Of a stretch of DNA of 64,000 nt, positions 43,526 to 52,876 are shown one piece after another (position 1 is the stretch's first letter; each line of letters begins with the position of its first letter). The stretch covers positions 1 to 64,000 of the forward strand of contig JANRIO010000110.1 in NCBI GenBank assembly GCA_033764875.1, in the 5' to 3' direction. The position numbers were made by a program, and so were the translations under genes. The notes beneath the pieces were generated by a model. That model was given only the letters and a program-made list of their open reading frames with translations, did not search any database and was not told the DNA's origin. This DNA comes from AWTP1-13 sp033764875 (GTDB lineage Bacteria; Pseudomonadota; Alphaproteobacteria; Rhizobiales; Hyphomicrobiaceae).

Positions 43526-44572
43526 ATGACAGTCACACGCCGCACCTTCATGACCGCCGCAGGCGCCACCGTCGCGGCACCCTGGATCGCAAGACCCGCA
43601 TTCGCCCAGGCGCAGGTGACGCTGAAGTTGCATCACTTCCTGCCTCCGGTATCCAATGGTCACGCCAAGATGCTGGCGCCGTGGGCGAAGATGATCGAGG
43701 AAGGCTCCGGGGGCCGCATCAAGGTCGACATCTTTCCCTCCATGCAGCTCGGCGGCACGCCCCCGCAGCTCTATGATCAGGTTCGCGACGGCGTTGTCGA
43801 CATCGTCTGGACGTTGCCCGGCTCCACGCCCGGCCGCTTCCCCTCGACGGAGGTGTGGGAGCTGCCCTTCATCGCCGCCCGGCGCGGCATCGTCAACGCG
43901 CGCTCCTCGCAGGAGTACGCGGCCAAGCACGTGCTCAAGGAGACGAGCGACGTGAAGCTCCTGAGCTTCTGGTCGCACGACCACGGTCTGATCCACTGCA
44001 GCAAGCAGATCAAGACCATGGAGGACCTGAAGGGCCTGAAGCTGCGCTCGCCGACCAGGCTCGCAGGCGAGGGCCTCAAGGCGCTCGGGGCCACCGCCAT
44101 CGGCATGCCGGTGCCGCAGGTGCCCGAGAGCCTGGCGCAGAAGGTCATCGACGGCGCCGTGGTGCCCTGGGAGGTGGTGCCCGCCATCAAGGTGCACGAG
44201 CTGGTCAAGTTCCACACCGAGATCCCGGGCTCGCCCACGTTCTACACCGCGAGCTTCTTCCTCGCCATGAACAAGGCCAAGTTCGAGAGCCTGCCCGGCG
44301 ACCTCAAGGAGGTGATCGAGAAGAACTCGCACATGAAGTTCGCCGAGCTCGCCGGCAACATGTGGGACACGGCGGGCGCCCAGGTCTACGACATGGTCAA
44401 GAAGCGCGGCAACACCATCACGTCCATCTCGGAGGACGAGAAGAAGCGCTGGATCAAGGCCTGCGAGCCCGTGCACGAGGCCTGGGTCAAGCAGGTCAAG
44501 GACAAGGGCCTCGACGGCAGCAAGCTGATCGAGGAAGCCCGCGCGCTGGTCGCCAAGAACGACAAGGCCTGA
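43526..44572 (+). CDS. dctP: TRAP transporter substrate-binding protein, DctP family
   Basis: 348 residues. The N-terminus has a twin-arginine-like signal (RRTFMTAAGATVAAPWIARPAFAQ in pieces), then the DctP fold: LKLHHFLPP, LGGTPPQLYDQVRDGVVDIVW and the ligand-carboxylate Arg in GLKLRSPTRLAGE. GGAGGG precedes the ATG. The presence of WTLPG and WSHDHG rather than sialate or C4-dicarboxylate hallmarks suggests an aromatic or hydroxy acid ligand, but that is a guess. Confidence 0.9.
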   Translation: MTVTRRTFMTAAGATVAAPWIARPAFAQAQVTLKLHHFLPPVSNGHAKMLAPWAKMIEEGSGGRIKVDIFPSMQLGGTPPQLYDQVRDGVVDIVWTLPGSTPGRFPSTEVWELPFIAARRGIVNARSSQEYAAKHVLKETSDVKLLSFWSHDHGLIHCSKQIKTMEDLKGLKLRSPTRLAGEGLKALGATAIGMPVPQVPESLAQKVIDGAVVPWEVVPAIKVHELVKFHTEIPGSPTFYTASFFLAMNKAKFESLPGDLKEVIEKNSHMKFAELAGNMWDTAGAQVYDMVKKRGNTITSISEDEKKRWIKACEPVHEAWVKQVKDKGLDGSKLIEEARALVAKNDKA

Positions 44573-44580
44573 GGCATCGG

Positions 44581-44613
44581 CGCGGAGGCGGCGCGGCCGC
44601 CTCCGCGAGTTTT
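44581..44613 (+). terminator. Strong hairpin with T-run between dctP and dctQ
   Basis: A perfect 12-base stem (44581-44592 with 44596-44607), three-base loop and four T residues at 44610-44613, beginning eight bases after the dctP stop. It has every feature of an intrinsic terminator, yet the permease genes follow immediately. It probably attenuates read-through or protects the dctP mRNA end, giving excess binding protein. Confidence 0.7.
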
Positions 44614-44636
44614 CGGCGACGGGAGCGAGCATCCTC

Positions 44637-45176
44637 ATGAGTGAGCTGTCCGGCCCGGACGCGCGGCAGGGGCGAGTGCCGCTGGTCGTGCGTGCCTCCG
44701 GCGTCGTCGCCGTGCTCGGCGGGCTGATCTCGCTCGCCACCGCCGTTGTCGTGGTGCTGAGCGTGGCCGGGCGCTGGTTCCGCGGCTCCGCCTTTGCCTC
44801 GCTCGCCCCCGGCATCGGTCCCATCGACGGCGACTTCGAGTACGTCAAGATGGGCACCGCCATCGCCGTGTTCGCCTTCCTGCCCTACGCGCAGGCGATG
44901 CGCTCCAACATCGTCGTCGACACCTTCACCAACAAGCTCTCCACCCGCACCGTCGACCGCATCGATGCCTTCTGGGACCTCGTCTATGCCGCCATGATGG
45001 GGGTGCTGACCGGGTGCATGGTGCTGGGCACCAGGGACTTCCTGAAAAGCGGCGAGACAACCATGATGCTGCAGTTCGTTGTCTGGCCGGCGATCGCCGT
45101 CTGCACCCTCCTGTCGGGCGTGCTGACCCTTGTCGCCGTGGTCACCGCCGTGCGCCTTGCCCGGGGGCAGGCATGA
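44637..45176 (+). CDS. dctQ: TRAP transporter small permease, DctQ family
   Basis: 179 residues with four membrane segments and the DctQ pattern (WRWFRG-like GRWFRGSAF, then ALPYAQAMRSNIVVDTFT). It overlaps the large permease start by four bases. The start ATG at 44637 has GGGAGCGAG upstream. Confidence 0.88.
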   Translation: MSELSGPDARQGRVPLVVRASGVVAVLGGLISLATAVVVVLSVAGRWFRGSAFASLAPGIGPIDGDFEYVKMGTAIAVFAFLPYAQAMRSNIVVDTFTNKLSTRTVDRIDAFWDLVYAAMMGVLTGCMVLGTRDFLKSGETTMMLQFVVWPAIAVCTLLSGVLTLVAVVTAVRLARGQA

Positions 45177-46615
45177 GCGGTGTGACCGTCGCCGCCGTCG
45201 GCTTCCTTGCCATGCTGGTCCTCATCGCCGTGCGCATGCCGGTGGGGCTGTCCATGCTTGTCGTGGGCGCGGCGGGCTACATCCATCTGTCGGGGCTGCA
45301 GCCCTTCCTCGCCTACATGAAGACCAATCCCTACCAGCAGTTCTCCAACTACACGCTGTCCGTGATCCCGCTGTTCGTGCTCATGGGGGCGCTCGCCGAG
45401 CGGGGCGGCATCGCGGGCGCCCTGTTCCGGTCGGCGGAGTCGGCGTTCGGCCGCTTCCGCGGCGGCTACGCGATGGCCGTGATCGGCGCCTGTACCGCCT
45501 TCGGCGCCATCTGCGGATCCTCGGTCGCGACCACGGCGACGTTCGGCCGGGCCGCGTTGCCCGAGCTCGACAAGTACGGCTACGACGGCGGGCTCTCGAC
45601 GGGCGTCATCGCCGTGGGCGGCACCCTCGGCATCCTCATCCCGCCCTCCGTCATTCTCGTCGTCTACGCGATCACGACGGAGCAGAACATCGCCAAGCTG
45701 TTCCAGGCGGCGCTCATTCCGGGGCTGCTGGCGGCGCTCTTCTACTGCATCGTGATCGCGGTCGTGGCGCGGCGCAACCCGCAGCTTGCCCCCGTGGCCG
45801 AGCGCAGCCAGGAGCCGCGCCGGCCCAAGACGCTGCTGCCCAAGCTGCTCGCCGCCGCCCTGCTGGCCGCCATTGCGGTGCAGTTCGCGCGCGGCGCCGT
45901 CGGGCTGGAGCACGCGGCCCTGATGGCGCTGGTGCCGGTCTTGATCGCCTTCGTCGACGTTGCCGTGATGCCGGCGATCCTGGTTGCCGTCATCGTCGTC
46001 GGCGGCATCTACGGCGGCATCTTCACGCCGACCGAGGGGGCGGCCGTCGGCGCGGTTGCCATGCTGCTGATCGGGCTGGCGCAGCGCAAGCTCTCCGCCG
46101 GCGACATCCTGCTGGCCATCCGCCAGACGGCCGAGACCTCCGGCATGATCTTCATCATCCTGCTCGGCGCCGAGGTGTTCGGTGCCTTCCTCGCCCTGTC
46201 GCACCTGCCGACCGCGGCGGCCGAGACGATTGCCGGCTCCGGCCTGTCGCCGCACATGGTGCTGGTGGCGATGATGGTGCTCTACATCCTGCTCGGCGCC
46301 GTCATGGACGAGCTTGCCATGATCCTGCTGACGCTGCCCGTGTTCTTCCCCGTGGTGCAGGGCCTCGACTTCGGCATGCCGCCCGACGAGGTCGGCATCT
46401 GGTTCGGCATCCTGGTGCTGATGGTGGTCGGCGTCGGCCTCGTCGCCCCGCCGATCGGACTCAACGTGTTCGTCGTATCGGCCATCGCCAAGGGCGTGCC
46501 GATCGAGAGGACCTACCGCGGCGTGCTGCCCTTCGTGGGCGCCGACATCGTCCGCATCGCGCTCGTGATCCTGTTCCCCGGCACCGCGCTGTGGCTCGTG
46601 CGACTGCTGGCCTAG
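45173..46615 (+). CDS. dctM: TRAP transporter large permease, DctM family
   Basis: 480 residues with about a dozen membrane segments and DctM motifs: SVIPLFVLMGALAERGG, GGTLGILIPPSVILVVYA, GGIFTPTEGAAVGA and PPIGLNVFVV. It is the ion-coupled channel subunit. About 30 extra residues in a hydrophilic loop around residue 205 (ERSQEPRRPKTLLPK) and additional hydrophobic segments thereafter lengthen it relative to the usual 425-residue form. Confidence 0.9.
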   Translation: MSGVTVAAVGFLAMLVLIAVRMPVGLSMLVVGAAGYIHLSGLQPFLAYMKTNPYQQFSNYTLSVIPLFVLMGALAERGGIAGALFRSAESAFGRFRGGYAMAVIGACTAFGAICGSSVATTATFGRAALPELDKYGYDGGLSTGVIAVGGTLGILIPPSVILVVYAITTEQNIAKLFQAALIPGLLAALFYCIVIAVVARRNPQLAPVAERSQEPRRPKTLLPKLLAAALLAAIAVQFARGAVGLEHAALMALVPVLIAFVDVAVMPAILVAVIVVGGIYGGIFTPTEGAAVGAVAMLLIGLAQRKLSAGDILLAIRQTAETSGMIFIILLGAEVFGAFLALSHLPTAAAETIAGSGLSPHMVLVAMMVLYILLGAVMDELAMILLTLPVFFPVVQGLDFGMPPDEVGIWFGILVLMVVGVGLVAPPIGLNVFVVSAIAKGVPIERTYRGVLPFVGADIVRIALVILFPGTALWLVRLLA

Positions 46616-46746
46616 AGCACGGACTGAAATGCTACAGTGGCGGATTGCCATGGTCGGCATGTCCCGACAGGCAGGCCCGAGGATCACAGTCTGCGGGTCC
46701 ACCCCCTGAAGCCGCCCAACGCCGCGACAACCACAAGGAGAGAGCA

Positions 46747-47049
46747 ATGGCGAAGAAAGGTTACTGGATCGCGCACGTCGAGGTGACGAACCCCGAGCGC
46801 TACAAGGACTACGTGGCCGCCAACGGCGTCGCGTTCAAGAAATACGGCGCCCGCTTCATCGTCCGCGGCGGCGAGGCGATCGACGGCAAGACCGGCGCCG
46901 CCAGCACGCTGCGCCACGTCGTCATCGAGTTCGACAGCCTCGAGACAGCCAAGGCCTGCCTCGCCTCGCCGGAATACGCCGTGGCGGCCAAGATCCGCGA
47001 CGAAGCGTCCACGGCGACCCTGATCGTGGTCGAGGGCTGGGAGGGCTGA
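46747..47049 (+). CDS. DUF1330-family protein
   Basis: 100 residues of the DUF1330 dimeric ferredoxin-like fold (KKGYWIAHVEVTNPERYKDY; GARFIVRGGE; VVIEFDSLETAKACL). The family is related to NIPSNAP/EthD-like stress or small-molecule-binding proteins without a known reaction. AGGAGAGAG precedes the ATG. It is 130 bases downstream of dctM and may be read with it. Confidence 0.88.
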   Translation: MAKKGYWIAHVEVTNPERYKDYVAANGVAFKKYGARFIVRGGEAIDGKTGAASTLRHVVIEFDSLETAKACLASPEYAVAAKIRDEASTATLIVVEGWEG

Positions 47050-47180
47050 GGGCCCGGCGCCATACAGATTTCTTCCTCTGGGCAGTTGAATCCGGGTGCG
47101 CTTCTGCGCCACTATCGGACCAGCGGGGGCTTGCCCCGCCCATAACAGGCCCATAGGGGCCGAAAGACCGGGAGGACTTC

Positions 47181-48221
47181 ATGCTGCTCAGGAAGCGCCG
47201 GCACGCCGTGCTCGGCGCGCTTGCAGGATTTGCCGCCGCCCTCGCCATTGCTGGAAGTGCGAGCCCGGCCGACGCGCAGGGCAAGGGCGAGACGCTCAAG
47301 ATCCAGGACTATCCCGGCGTCGGCAACATGCTGACGCGGGTTGCCGCCTCCAAGGGCTTCTGCAAGGCCCGCGGCATCACCTGCCAGCTGCAGTCGATCC
47401 CGACCGGGCCGCTCGGCGCCACGGCGCTGATCAGCAAGAGCATCGACGTCGGCTTCTTCCCGCCCGAGACCCAGATCGCTGCCAACGTCAAGGGCGCGAG
47501 CCTCAGGGCGGTGGCCAGCGGCGCCGTCCTCAACGTGTATCTCATCGCCGCCCGCGCCGACCTCGACCTGCCCAACGCCGGCAAGGGCTTCCCCGACTTC
47601 GTCGCCGACCTCAAGGGCAAGAAGATCGGCGTCACCGCCCGCGGCTCGGCTGCCGAGATCATGTTCGCCTACCTCGTGAAGAAGGCGGGCTTCAAGGCGG
47701 AGGACTTCACCTACGTCGCCGTCGGCGCCCCGAACACGGCCTACGGCGCGCTCGCCTCCAAGCAGGTCGACGCCAACATGACCTTCGAGCCCTCCGGCGC
47801 CCTGTGCGAGGTGCTCAAGACCTGCCGCGTGCTCTACCGGGCGGCGCTGTCGGAGAAGCCGGCCGAGCTGTTCGCCGTCAACGGCGCGGCGAGCAACATG
47901 GTCGTCACGCAGGAGACGCTGGACAAGAACGGCGCGGCGGTCGAGGCGCTCGTCAACGCGCTCAAGGATGCGGAAGCCTTCATCCAGGACCCGAAGAACT
48001 TCGACGAGGCGCTCAAGATCGCCGAGAGCTACTTCAAGTTCGAGTTTCCCAAGGGCGACGAGGTCATGAAGGAGGCGCTCAAGACCGCCATTCCCGCCTA
48101 CAAGGCCTCGATCAGCCGCACCGCGGTCAAAGCGATCGGGGCCTATCTGCTCGAAACCGGCCAGATCGAGACGGCCGTCGATCCCGCCAAGCTCGTGTGG
48201 GAGAAAGCGCCCAACCCATGA
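47181..48221 (+). CDS. NitT/TauT-type ABC transporter substrate-binding protein
   Basis: 346 residues with a Sec signal peptide (cleavage near ADAQ) and an SsuA/TauA/ThiY-like (NMT1) fold: IPTGPLGATALISKSIDVGFFPPETQIAAN for the domain hinge in pieces, KIGVTARGSAAEIMFAYL, MTFEPSGALCEV. The paralogue group takes up sulfonates, taurine, nitrate or aromatic compounds. GGGAGG precedes the ATG. The ATPase and permease follow with four-base overlaps. Confidence 0.88.
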   Translation: MLLRKRRHAVLGALAGFAAALAIAGSASPADAQGKGETLKIQDYPGVGNMLTRVAASKGFCKARGITCQLQSIPTGPLGATALISKSIDVGFFPPETQIAANVKGASLRAVASGAVLNVYLIAARADLDLPNAGKGFPDFVADLKGKKIGVTARGSAAEIMFAYLVKKAGFKAEDFTYVAVGAPNTAYGALASKQVDANMTFEPSGALCEVLKTCRVLYRAALSEKPAELFAVNGAASNMVVTQETLDKNGAAVEALVNALKDAEAFIQDPKNFDEALKIAESYFKFEFPKGDEVMKEALKTAIPAYKASISRTAVKAIGAYLLETGQIETAVDPAKLVWEKAPNP

Positions 48222-49066
48222 ACGAGCTGCGACCTCTGAAGGTACCGATGCGCGGCAGCGTCCCCTGCGTCAACATCACGACCGCCGGCGGCACTGCCAT
48301 CAACCTGCGCAACCTCACGGTGCGCTTCGAGGTCCTGGGCCGGCCGCCCGTGCTCGCCGTCGACAACGTCTCGCTGTCGATCCGCACCGGCGAGTTCGTG
48401 TCGCTGGTCGGCCCCTCGGGGTGCGGCAAGACCACGATCCTCAACCTCCTGACGGGCCTTCTGCCTGTCGCCTACGAGGGCGAGGTGACGATCGCGGGCA
48501 GGAAGCCCACGCCGGGCAACCCCGACACGGCGTACATGCTGGCCCGCGACAGCCTGCTGCCCTGGCGCACGGCGCTCGGCAACGCCGCCTACGGTCTCGA
48601 GATCCGCAACGTGCCCCAGGCCGAGCGCGAGCGCCATGCGCGCGAGCTGCTCGGCAAGGTGGGCTTGGCCGCGTTCTGCGACGCCTATCCCAAGGCGCTC
48701 TCGCACGGCATGCGCCAGCGCTGCGCGCTCGCGCGCACGTTCTGCCTGGGCTCGCCGGTGTTCCTCATGGACGAGCCGTTCGGGGCGCTCGACGCCCAGA
48801 CCAAGCTGCAGCTCGAGGACGTGCTGCTGGACCTGTGGTCGGCCGAGCAGCGCACCGTGCTGTTCGTCACCCACGACCTCGCGGAGGCCGTGGCGCTGTC
48901 CGACCGCGTCGTGGTGATGAGCGCGCGGCCGGGGCGCATCGTCGCCGATGTCCCGATCTCCCTGCCGCGGCCCCGCTCGGTCCGCGCCCTGCAGAAGAGC
49001 GAGGCGTTCCACCACCTCTACGCCGAGCTCTGGAGCCTTCTCGAGCAGGGGAGCGTTGAGCGATGA
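48218..49066 (+). CDS. ABC transporter ATP-binding protein, SsuB/TauB type
   Basis: 282 residues. Walker A GPSGCGKTT, a Q-loop reading MLARDSLLPWRT (Arg-Asp in place of the usual Gln), signature LSHGMRQRCALAR, which has His-Gly-Met in place of GGQ as in this subfamily, Walker B VFLMDEPFGAL, H-loop VTHDLAEA. It energises the importer together with the neighbours on both sides. Confidence 0.9.
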   Translation: MNELRPLKVPMRGSVPCVNITTAGGTAINLRNLTVRFEVLGRPPVLAVDNVSLSIRTGEFVSLVGPSGCGKTTILNLLTGLLPVAYEGEVTIAGRKPTPGNPDTAYMLARDSLLPWRTALGNAAYGLEIRNVPQAERERHARELLGKVGLAAFCDAYPKALSHGMRQRCALARTFCLGSPVFLMDEPFGALDAQTKLQLEDVLLDLWSAEQRTVLFVTHDLAEAVALSDRVVVMSARPGRIVADVPISLPRPRSVRALQKSEAFHHLYAELWSLLEQGSVER

Positions 49067-49881
49067 GCTCGGGCCCCGGCAATCCGCTGCTGACGCTCGC
49101 CGGCAAGGCGGGCAAGACCTCGCTGTCCTCGCCGTCGGCCGTGCGCATCGCCGCGCACACGGTCTTCATCATCGCCTTCATCGGCATCTGGGAGCTGGCC
49201 GCCCGCCGCGGCCTGCTCGACCCGACCTTCTTCGGCCGCCCCTCGGGCATTCGCGACTACCTCTGGAAAGGCTTCGTCAGCGACGGGCGGCTCTGGCTCG
49301 AGCTCGGCTACACGCTGGGCGGCGCCGCCATCTCCTTCGTCGCGGGCAGCATCGCGGCGATCGCCTTCGGCCTGTTCTTCACCACCTACCCGGTGGCGCA
49401 CCGCGCCGTGGAGCCTTATCTGACCCTGCTCAACGCCATGCCGCGCATCGCGCTGGCTCCGCTGTTCCTGCTGTGGTTCGGCATCGGCATCGGCTCCAAG
49501 ATCGCGGTGGGTGTGAGCCTCACCTTCTTCATCGTGCTGTCGGCGACGGTGGCCGGCATCCGCGGCGTGGCGAGCGACCACCTGATCCTGTCGCGGGCGC
49601 TGGGCGCCACGCCCTCCCAGCTCTTCATCAAGGTCACGCTGCCCTCCGCCGTGCCCGTGATCTTCTCCGGCCTCAGGCTGGGGCTGATCTTCGCGCTGCT
49701 CGGCGTCGTCGGGGCCGAGCTGATCGCCGCCGAGCACGGCCTGGGCCAGACGCTCGCCTATCTGCAATCGACGTTCAGCATGGACGGGGTGATGGCGCTC
49801 CTGTTCCTGCTCGCCCTCCTCGGTCTCGGCGTGACGGCAATCATGAACCGGATCGAGCGGGCGCTGCTGAGCTGGCAGTAG
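49063..49881 (+). CDS. ABC transporter permease, SsuC/TauC type
   Basis: 272 residues, six membrane segments. The EAA coupling loop is recognisable in the region LSRALGATPSQLFIKVTLPSAVPVIFSGL (in pieces: SRALGATPSQ, LPSAVP). The ATG overlaps the ATPase stop (ATGA). It completes a three-gene ABC importer. Confidence 0.9.
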   Translation: MSSGPGNPLLTLAGKAGKTSLSSPSAVRIAAHTVFIIAFIGIWELAARRGLLDPTFFGRPSGIRDYLWKGFVSDGRLWLELGYTLGGAAISFVAGSIAAIAFGLFFTTYPVAHRAVEPYLTLLNAMPRIALAPLFLLWFGIGIGSKIAVGVSLTFFIVLSATVAGIRGVASDHLILSRALGATPSQLFIKVTLPSAVPVIFSGLRLGLIFALLGVVGAELIAAEHGLGQTLAYLQSTFSMDGVMALLFLLALLGLGVTAIMNRIERALLSWQ

Positions 49882-50277
49882 CCGCTCGCCGTCGCAACCG
49901 GCCAGCAGGCGGGGAGCAACGACGCCGTCGGGAGTAGGGTAGTCAGCCTACAGACATGATCCGGCGCTCACGGCGTCGTGGACGTGCGTCACATCGCCCG
50001 GCTCTTTGGCCGCCCGTGTCTCGCCGGGGTCGTTCCGGCGCTGCCGCTGCCGAGCCCTGCAGCAGGTGCGAGGACTGCGCCATCGAGCGCGCGCACGCGA
50101 CGATTGAGCGCCCGGCGGCTCCATCATCGCCCGCTGAAAAAACGATTGTCGCGCCGCCCCCGTCTGGACGCGGACGGGAGCGTTGCGGGCCATGCTACGC
50201 TCGGGCATCGTGAGCCGCGCGGCCGGTGCATCCGTGGCGCCAAATGCGGGACAAGAGCGGGAGACGGGGAGAGGCCC
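49882..50277. other. Intergenic region before the arylsulfatase
   Basis: About 395 bases without a recognisable gene. Frames open here are Arg/Pro-rich and have no ribosome-binding site. A promoter for the sulfatase gene is expected, but I could not identify one with confidence. Confidence 0.35.
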
Positions 50278-52530
50278 ATGGCAGCTGGCAAGGCGAAGGA
50301 TTTTCCCGGCAAGATCGGGCGCACGGTGAAGGAATCGACCCCGCACTGGCCCGCGCAGCCCAAGCCGCCGGCCGGCGCGCCCAATATCCTCATCGTGCTG
50401 TTCGACGACGTCGGCTTCTCCGATTTCGGCTGCTACGGCTCGCCCATCGCCACGCCAACCATCGATCGGCTGGCGGCCCGCGGCCTGCGCTACACCGGCT
50501 TCCACACCACCGCCATGTGCTCGACGACCCGGTCGGCCCTCCTCACGGGCCGCAATCACCACTCCGTCGGCATGGGCTGCCTCGCCAACTTCGACAGCGG
50601 CTACCCCGGCTACCGCGGCAAGATCGCCAAGGAGGCCGGCACGCTCGCCGAGATGCTGCGGCCGCACGGCTATCGCAACTACATGGTCGGCAAGTGGCAC
50701 GTGACGCCCCTCACCGAGACGGGCCCCACCGGTCCCTTCGACGGCTGGCCGCTCGCGCGCGGCTTCGACCGCTACTACGGCTTCATGGACGCGGAGACCG
50801 ACCAGTACGCGCCGGAGCTCGTTCTCGACAACTCCCACGTCGCACCGCCCGGCACCTTCGCCACCGGCTACCACCTCACGCAAGACCTCGTCGACCGCTC
50901 GATCCAGTTCATCGCCGACCACGTCCTCGGCAGCCCGGACACGCCGTGGCTCACCTGGGTCGCACTCGGCGCCTGCCACGCCCCGCATCAGGCCCCGCGC
51001 GACCTGATCCTCAAGTACGATGCCCTCTTCCGCCACGGCTGGGACGAGGAGCGCGCGCGCCGGCTTGCCCGCCAGAAGGAGATGGGCATCGTCCCGGCCG
51101 ACACGCGCCTGCCGCCGCGCAACGACGGCGTCGCCGCCTGGGAGACGCTCACCGACGAGGAGAGAACCGTGTTCTGCCGGCTGCAGGGCGCCTACGCCGC
51201 CATGCTCGAGCACGCCGACCAGAACCTGGCGCGCCTGGTGCAGTTCCTCGAGACCTCGGGACAGCTCGACGACACCCTGGTCCTCGTGCTGTCCGACAAC
51301 GGCGCCAGCCAGGAGGGCTTCATCTGGGGCATGGTCAACGCCATGGGGCCCTACAACGGCATCTCGGAGCCGCTGCCGACGAAGCTCGCCCGCCTGGACG
51401 AGATCGGCGGGCCCGATTCGCATTCGAACTTTCCCATCGGCTGGGCCATGGCCTCCAACACGCCCTTGAAGCGCTACAAGCAGAACACGCACGGCGGCGG
51501 CATCCGCGACCCGCTGGTGGTGAGCTGGCCGCAGGGCCTGCCCGCCCGCGGCGAGCTGCGCCACCAGTTCTGCCACGCCAGCGATCTCGTGCCGACCCTG
51601 CTCGATTGCCTGGGCGTCGAGCCGCCTGCCGTGGTCAACGGGGTCGCCCAGATGCCGCTCGAGGGCGAGAGCTTCGCGGCGAGCCTGAAGGACGCCGGGG
51701 CCCCAGCCAGGGCGCGGCCGCAGTATTTCGAGATGTTCGGCCATCGCGGCCTGTGGGACGGAGGCTGGAAGGCGGTCGCCTACCATCCCTCCGGCACCCC
51801 GTTCGAGGACGACAAGTGGGAGCTCTACCATCTCGATCGCGATTTCTCGGAGGTCGAGGATCTCGCCGCCCAGAACCCCGACCGCCTGCGGGCCATGATC
51901 GCGCGCTGGTGGGAGATTGCGGAACGCTGCAACGTGCTGCCATTGGACGACCGGTTCGGGCCGCGCTTTGCCGAGAATGCCGCCCGCGCGCAGGGCGCGC
52001 GCCGCACGTTCGTCTTCCACGCCGGCATGGGCCACGTGCCGACCGACGTCGCGCCCGACGTCAGGAGCCGCAGCTACCTGATCGAGGCGGATGTCGAGAT
52101 GCCCGAGGGGGCCGAGGGCGTGCTCATCGCGCACGGCGACGCCACCTCGGGCTACAGCCTCTACGTCAAGGACGGCCTGCTCGTGCACGACCTCAACATC
52201 GGCGGCTCGCACCAGATCGTACGGTCGAGCCGAAAGGTGCCGGCGGGCGCCCGGCGCCTGGGCTTCCGCATGCGGCGGGTGGAGAACAACGGCACCGGCA
52301 CCCTCCTCATCGACGGCGAGCCCGCCGGCGAGATGACGACGAAGGACATCTTCCGCACACTCATCTCGTGGTCGGGCCTTGATATCGGCCTCGACCGCGG
52401 CAGCCCGGTGTCGCAGTACGCCGCCCCCTTCGCCTTCACCGGCAGGCTGCGGAAGGTGACCGTCACCATCGGCGACGACCAGGCCCTCGACGGCGAGGCC
52501 GCCGGCCGCGCCGAGATGGGGCGACAGTAG
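50278..52530 (+). CDS. Arylsulfatase
   Basis: 750 residues of the type I sulfatase family (large AtsA-like branch). Metal-binding Asp pair FDDVGFSDFG near residue 40; the formylglycine site is MCSTTRSALLTGRNHH with Cys81. The consensus for the maturase is C-x-P-x-R; here the third position is Thr (C-S-T-T-R), a noteworthy deviation although the Cys and Arg are kept. Further motifs are GKWHVTP, LSDNGAS and GGIRDPLVVSWP. The C-terminal 150 residues form a beta domain. No signal peptide is seen, so it is predicted cytoplasmic. It lies after a TauABC-like importer and before an alkylsulfatase. Confidence 0.88.
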   Translation: MAAGKAKDFPGKIGRTVKESTPHWPAQPKPPAGAPNILIVLFDDVGFSDFGCYGSPIATPTIDRLAARGLRYTGFHTTAMCSTTRSALLTGRNHHSVGMGCLANFDSGYPGYRGKIAKEAGTLAEMLRPHGYRNYMVGKWHVTPLTETGPTGPFDGWPLARGFDRYYGFMDAETDQYAPELVLDNSHVAPPGTFATGYHLTQDLVDRSIQFIADHVLGSPDTPWLTWVALGACHAPHQAPRDLILKYDALFRHGWDEERARRLARQKEMGIVPADTRLPPRNDGVAAWETLTDEERTVFCRLQGAYAAMLEHADQNLARLVQFLETSGQLDDTLVLVLSDNGASQEGFIWGMVNAMGPYNGISEPLPTKLARLDEIGGPDSHSNFPIGWAMASNTPLKRYKQNTHGGGIRDPLVVSWPQGLPARGELRHQFCHASDLVPTLLDCLGVEPPAVVNGVAQMPLEGESFAASLKDAGAPARARPQYFEMFGHRGLWDGGWKAVAYHPSGTPFEDDKWELYHLDRDFSEVEDLAAQNPDRLRAMIARWWEIAERCNVLPLDDRFGPRFAENAARAQGARRTFVFHAGMGHVPTDVAPDVRSRSYLIEADVEMPEGAEGVLIAHGDATSGYSLYVKDGLLVHDLNIGGSHQIVRSSRKVPAGARRLGFRMRRVENNGTGTLLIDGEPAGEMTTKDIFRTLISWSGLDIGLDRGSPVSQYAAPFAFTGRLRKVTVTIGDDQALDGEAAGRAEMGRQ

Positions 52531-52876
52531 AGGAATGAGCAGGTTGGCCGTGAAGGCTCTGCAACGGCAGCAAGGAGCGAGCCCAGGTTCCCTCTCCCCA
52601 TGCAGCGCGAGCGGAATGAGGGTGAGGGGCAGGAGCTTGCTCTGCGGTCGGTGGGTGCCGCTGCCCCTCACCCCTGCCCTCTCCCCGCACGCGGGGAGAG
52701 GGAGAAGGAATGAAGCGAGATCGGCGTGGACCCCTTGTCTTCGCGGGGGTGACGTTGGTGAAGTGGCGGCATCACGCCCACTCCGCCGTCATGCCCGACA
52801 TAGGCGGGCATCCGCGCAGGTCCGATAGGTGCAGGCGCGCGAAGGCCGTGAAGCATTGCGAGGGAAGGAAGCGATC
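52531..52876. repeat. Intergenic stretch with palindromic repeats, copy 2
   Basis: Between the two sulfatase genes lies a C/T- and G/A-rich stretch: GTGAGGGGCAG (52622-52632) pairs with CTGCCCCTCAC (52661-52671), followed by CCCTCTCCCC/GGGGAGAGGG (52677-52686 with 52693-52702). The last hairpin and its GAGAAGG flank are the same module as at 33769. No gene is seen in the gap. Confidence 0.55.
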
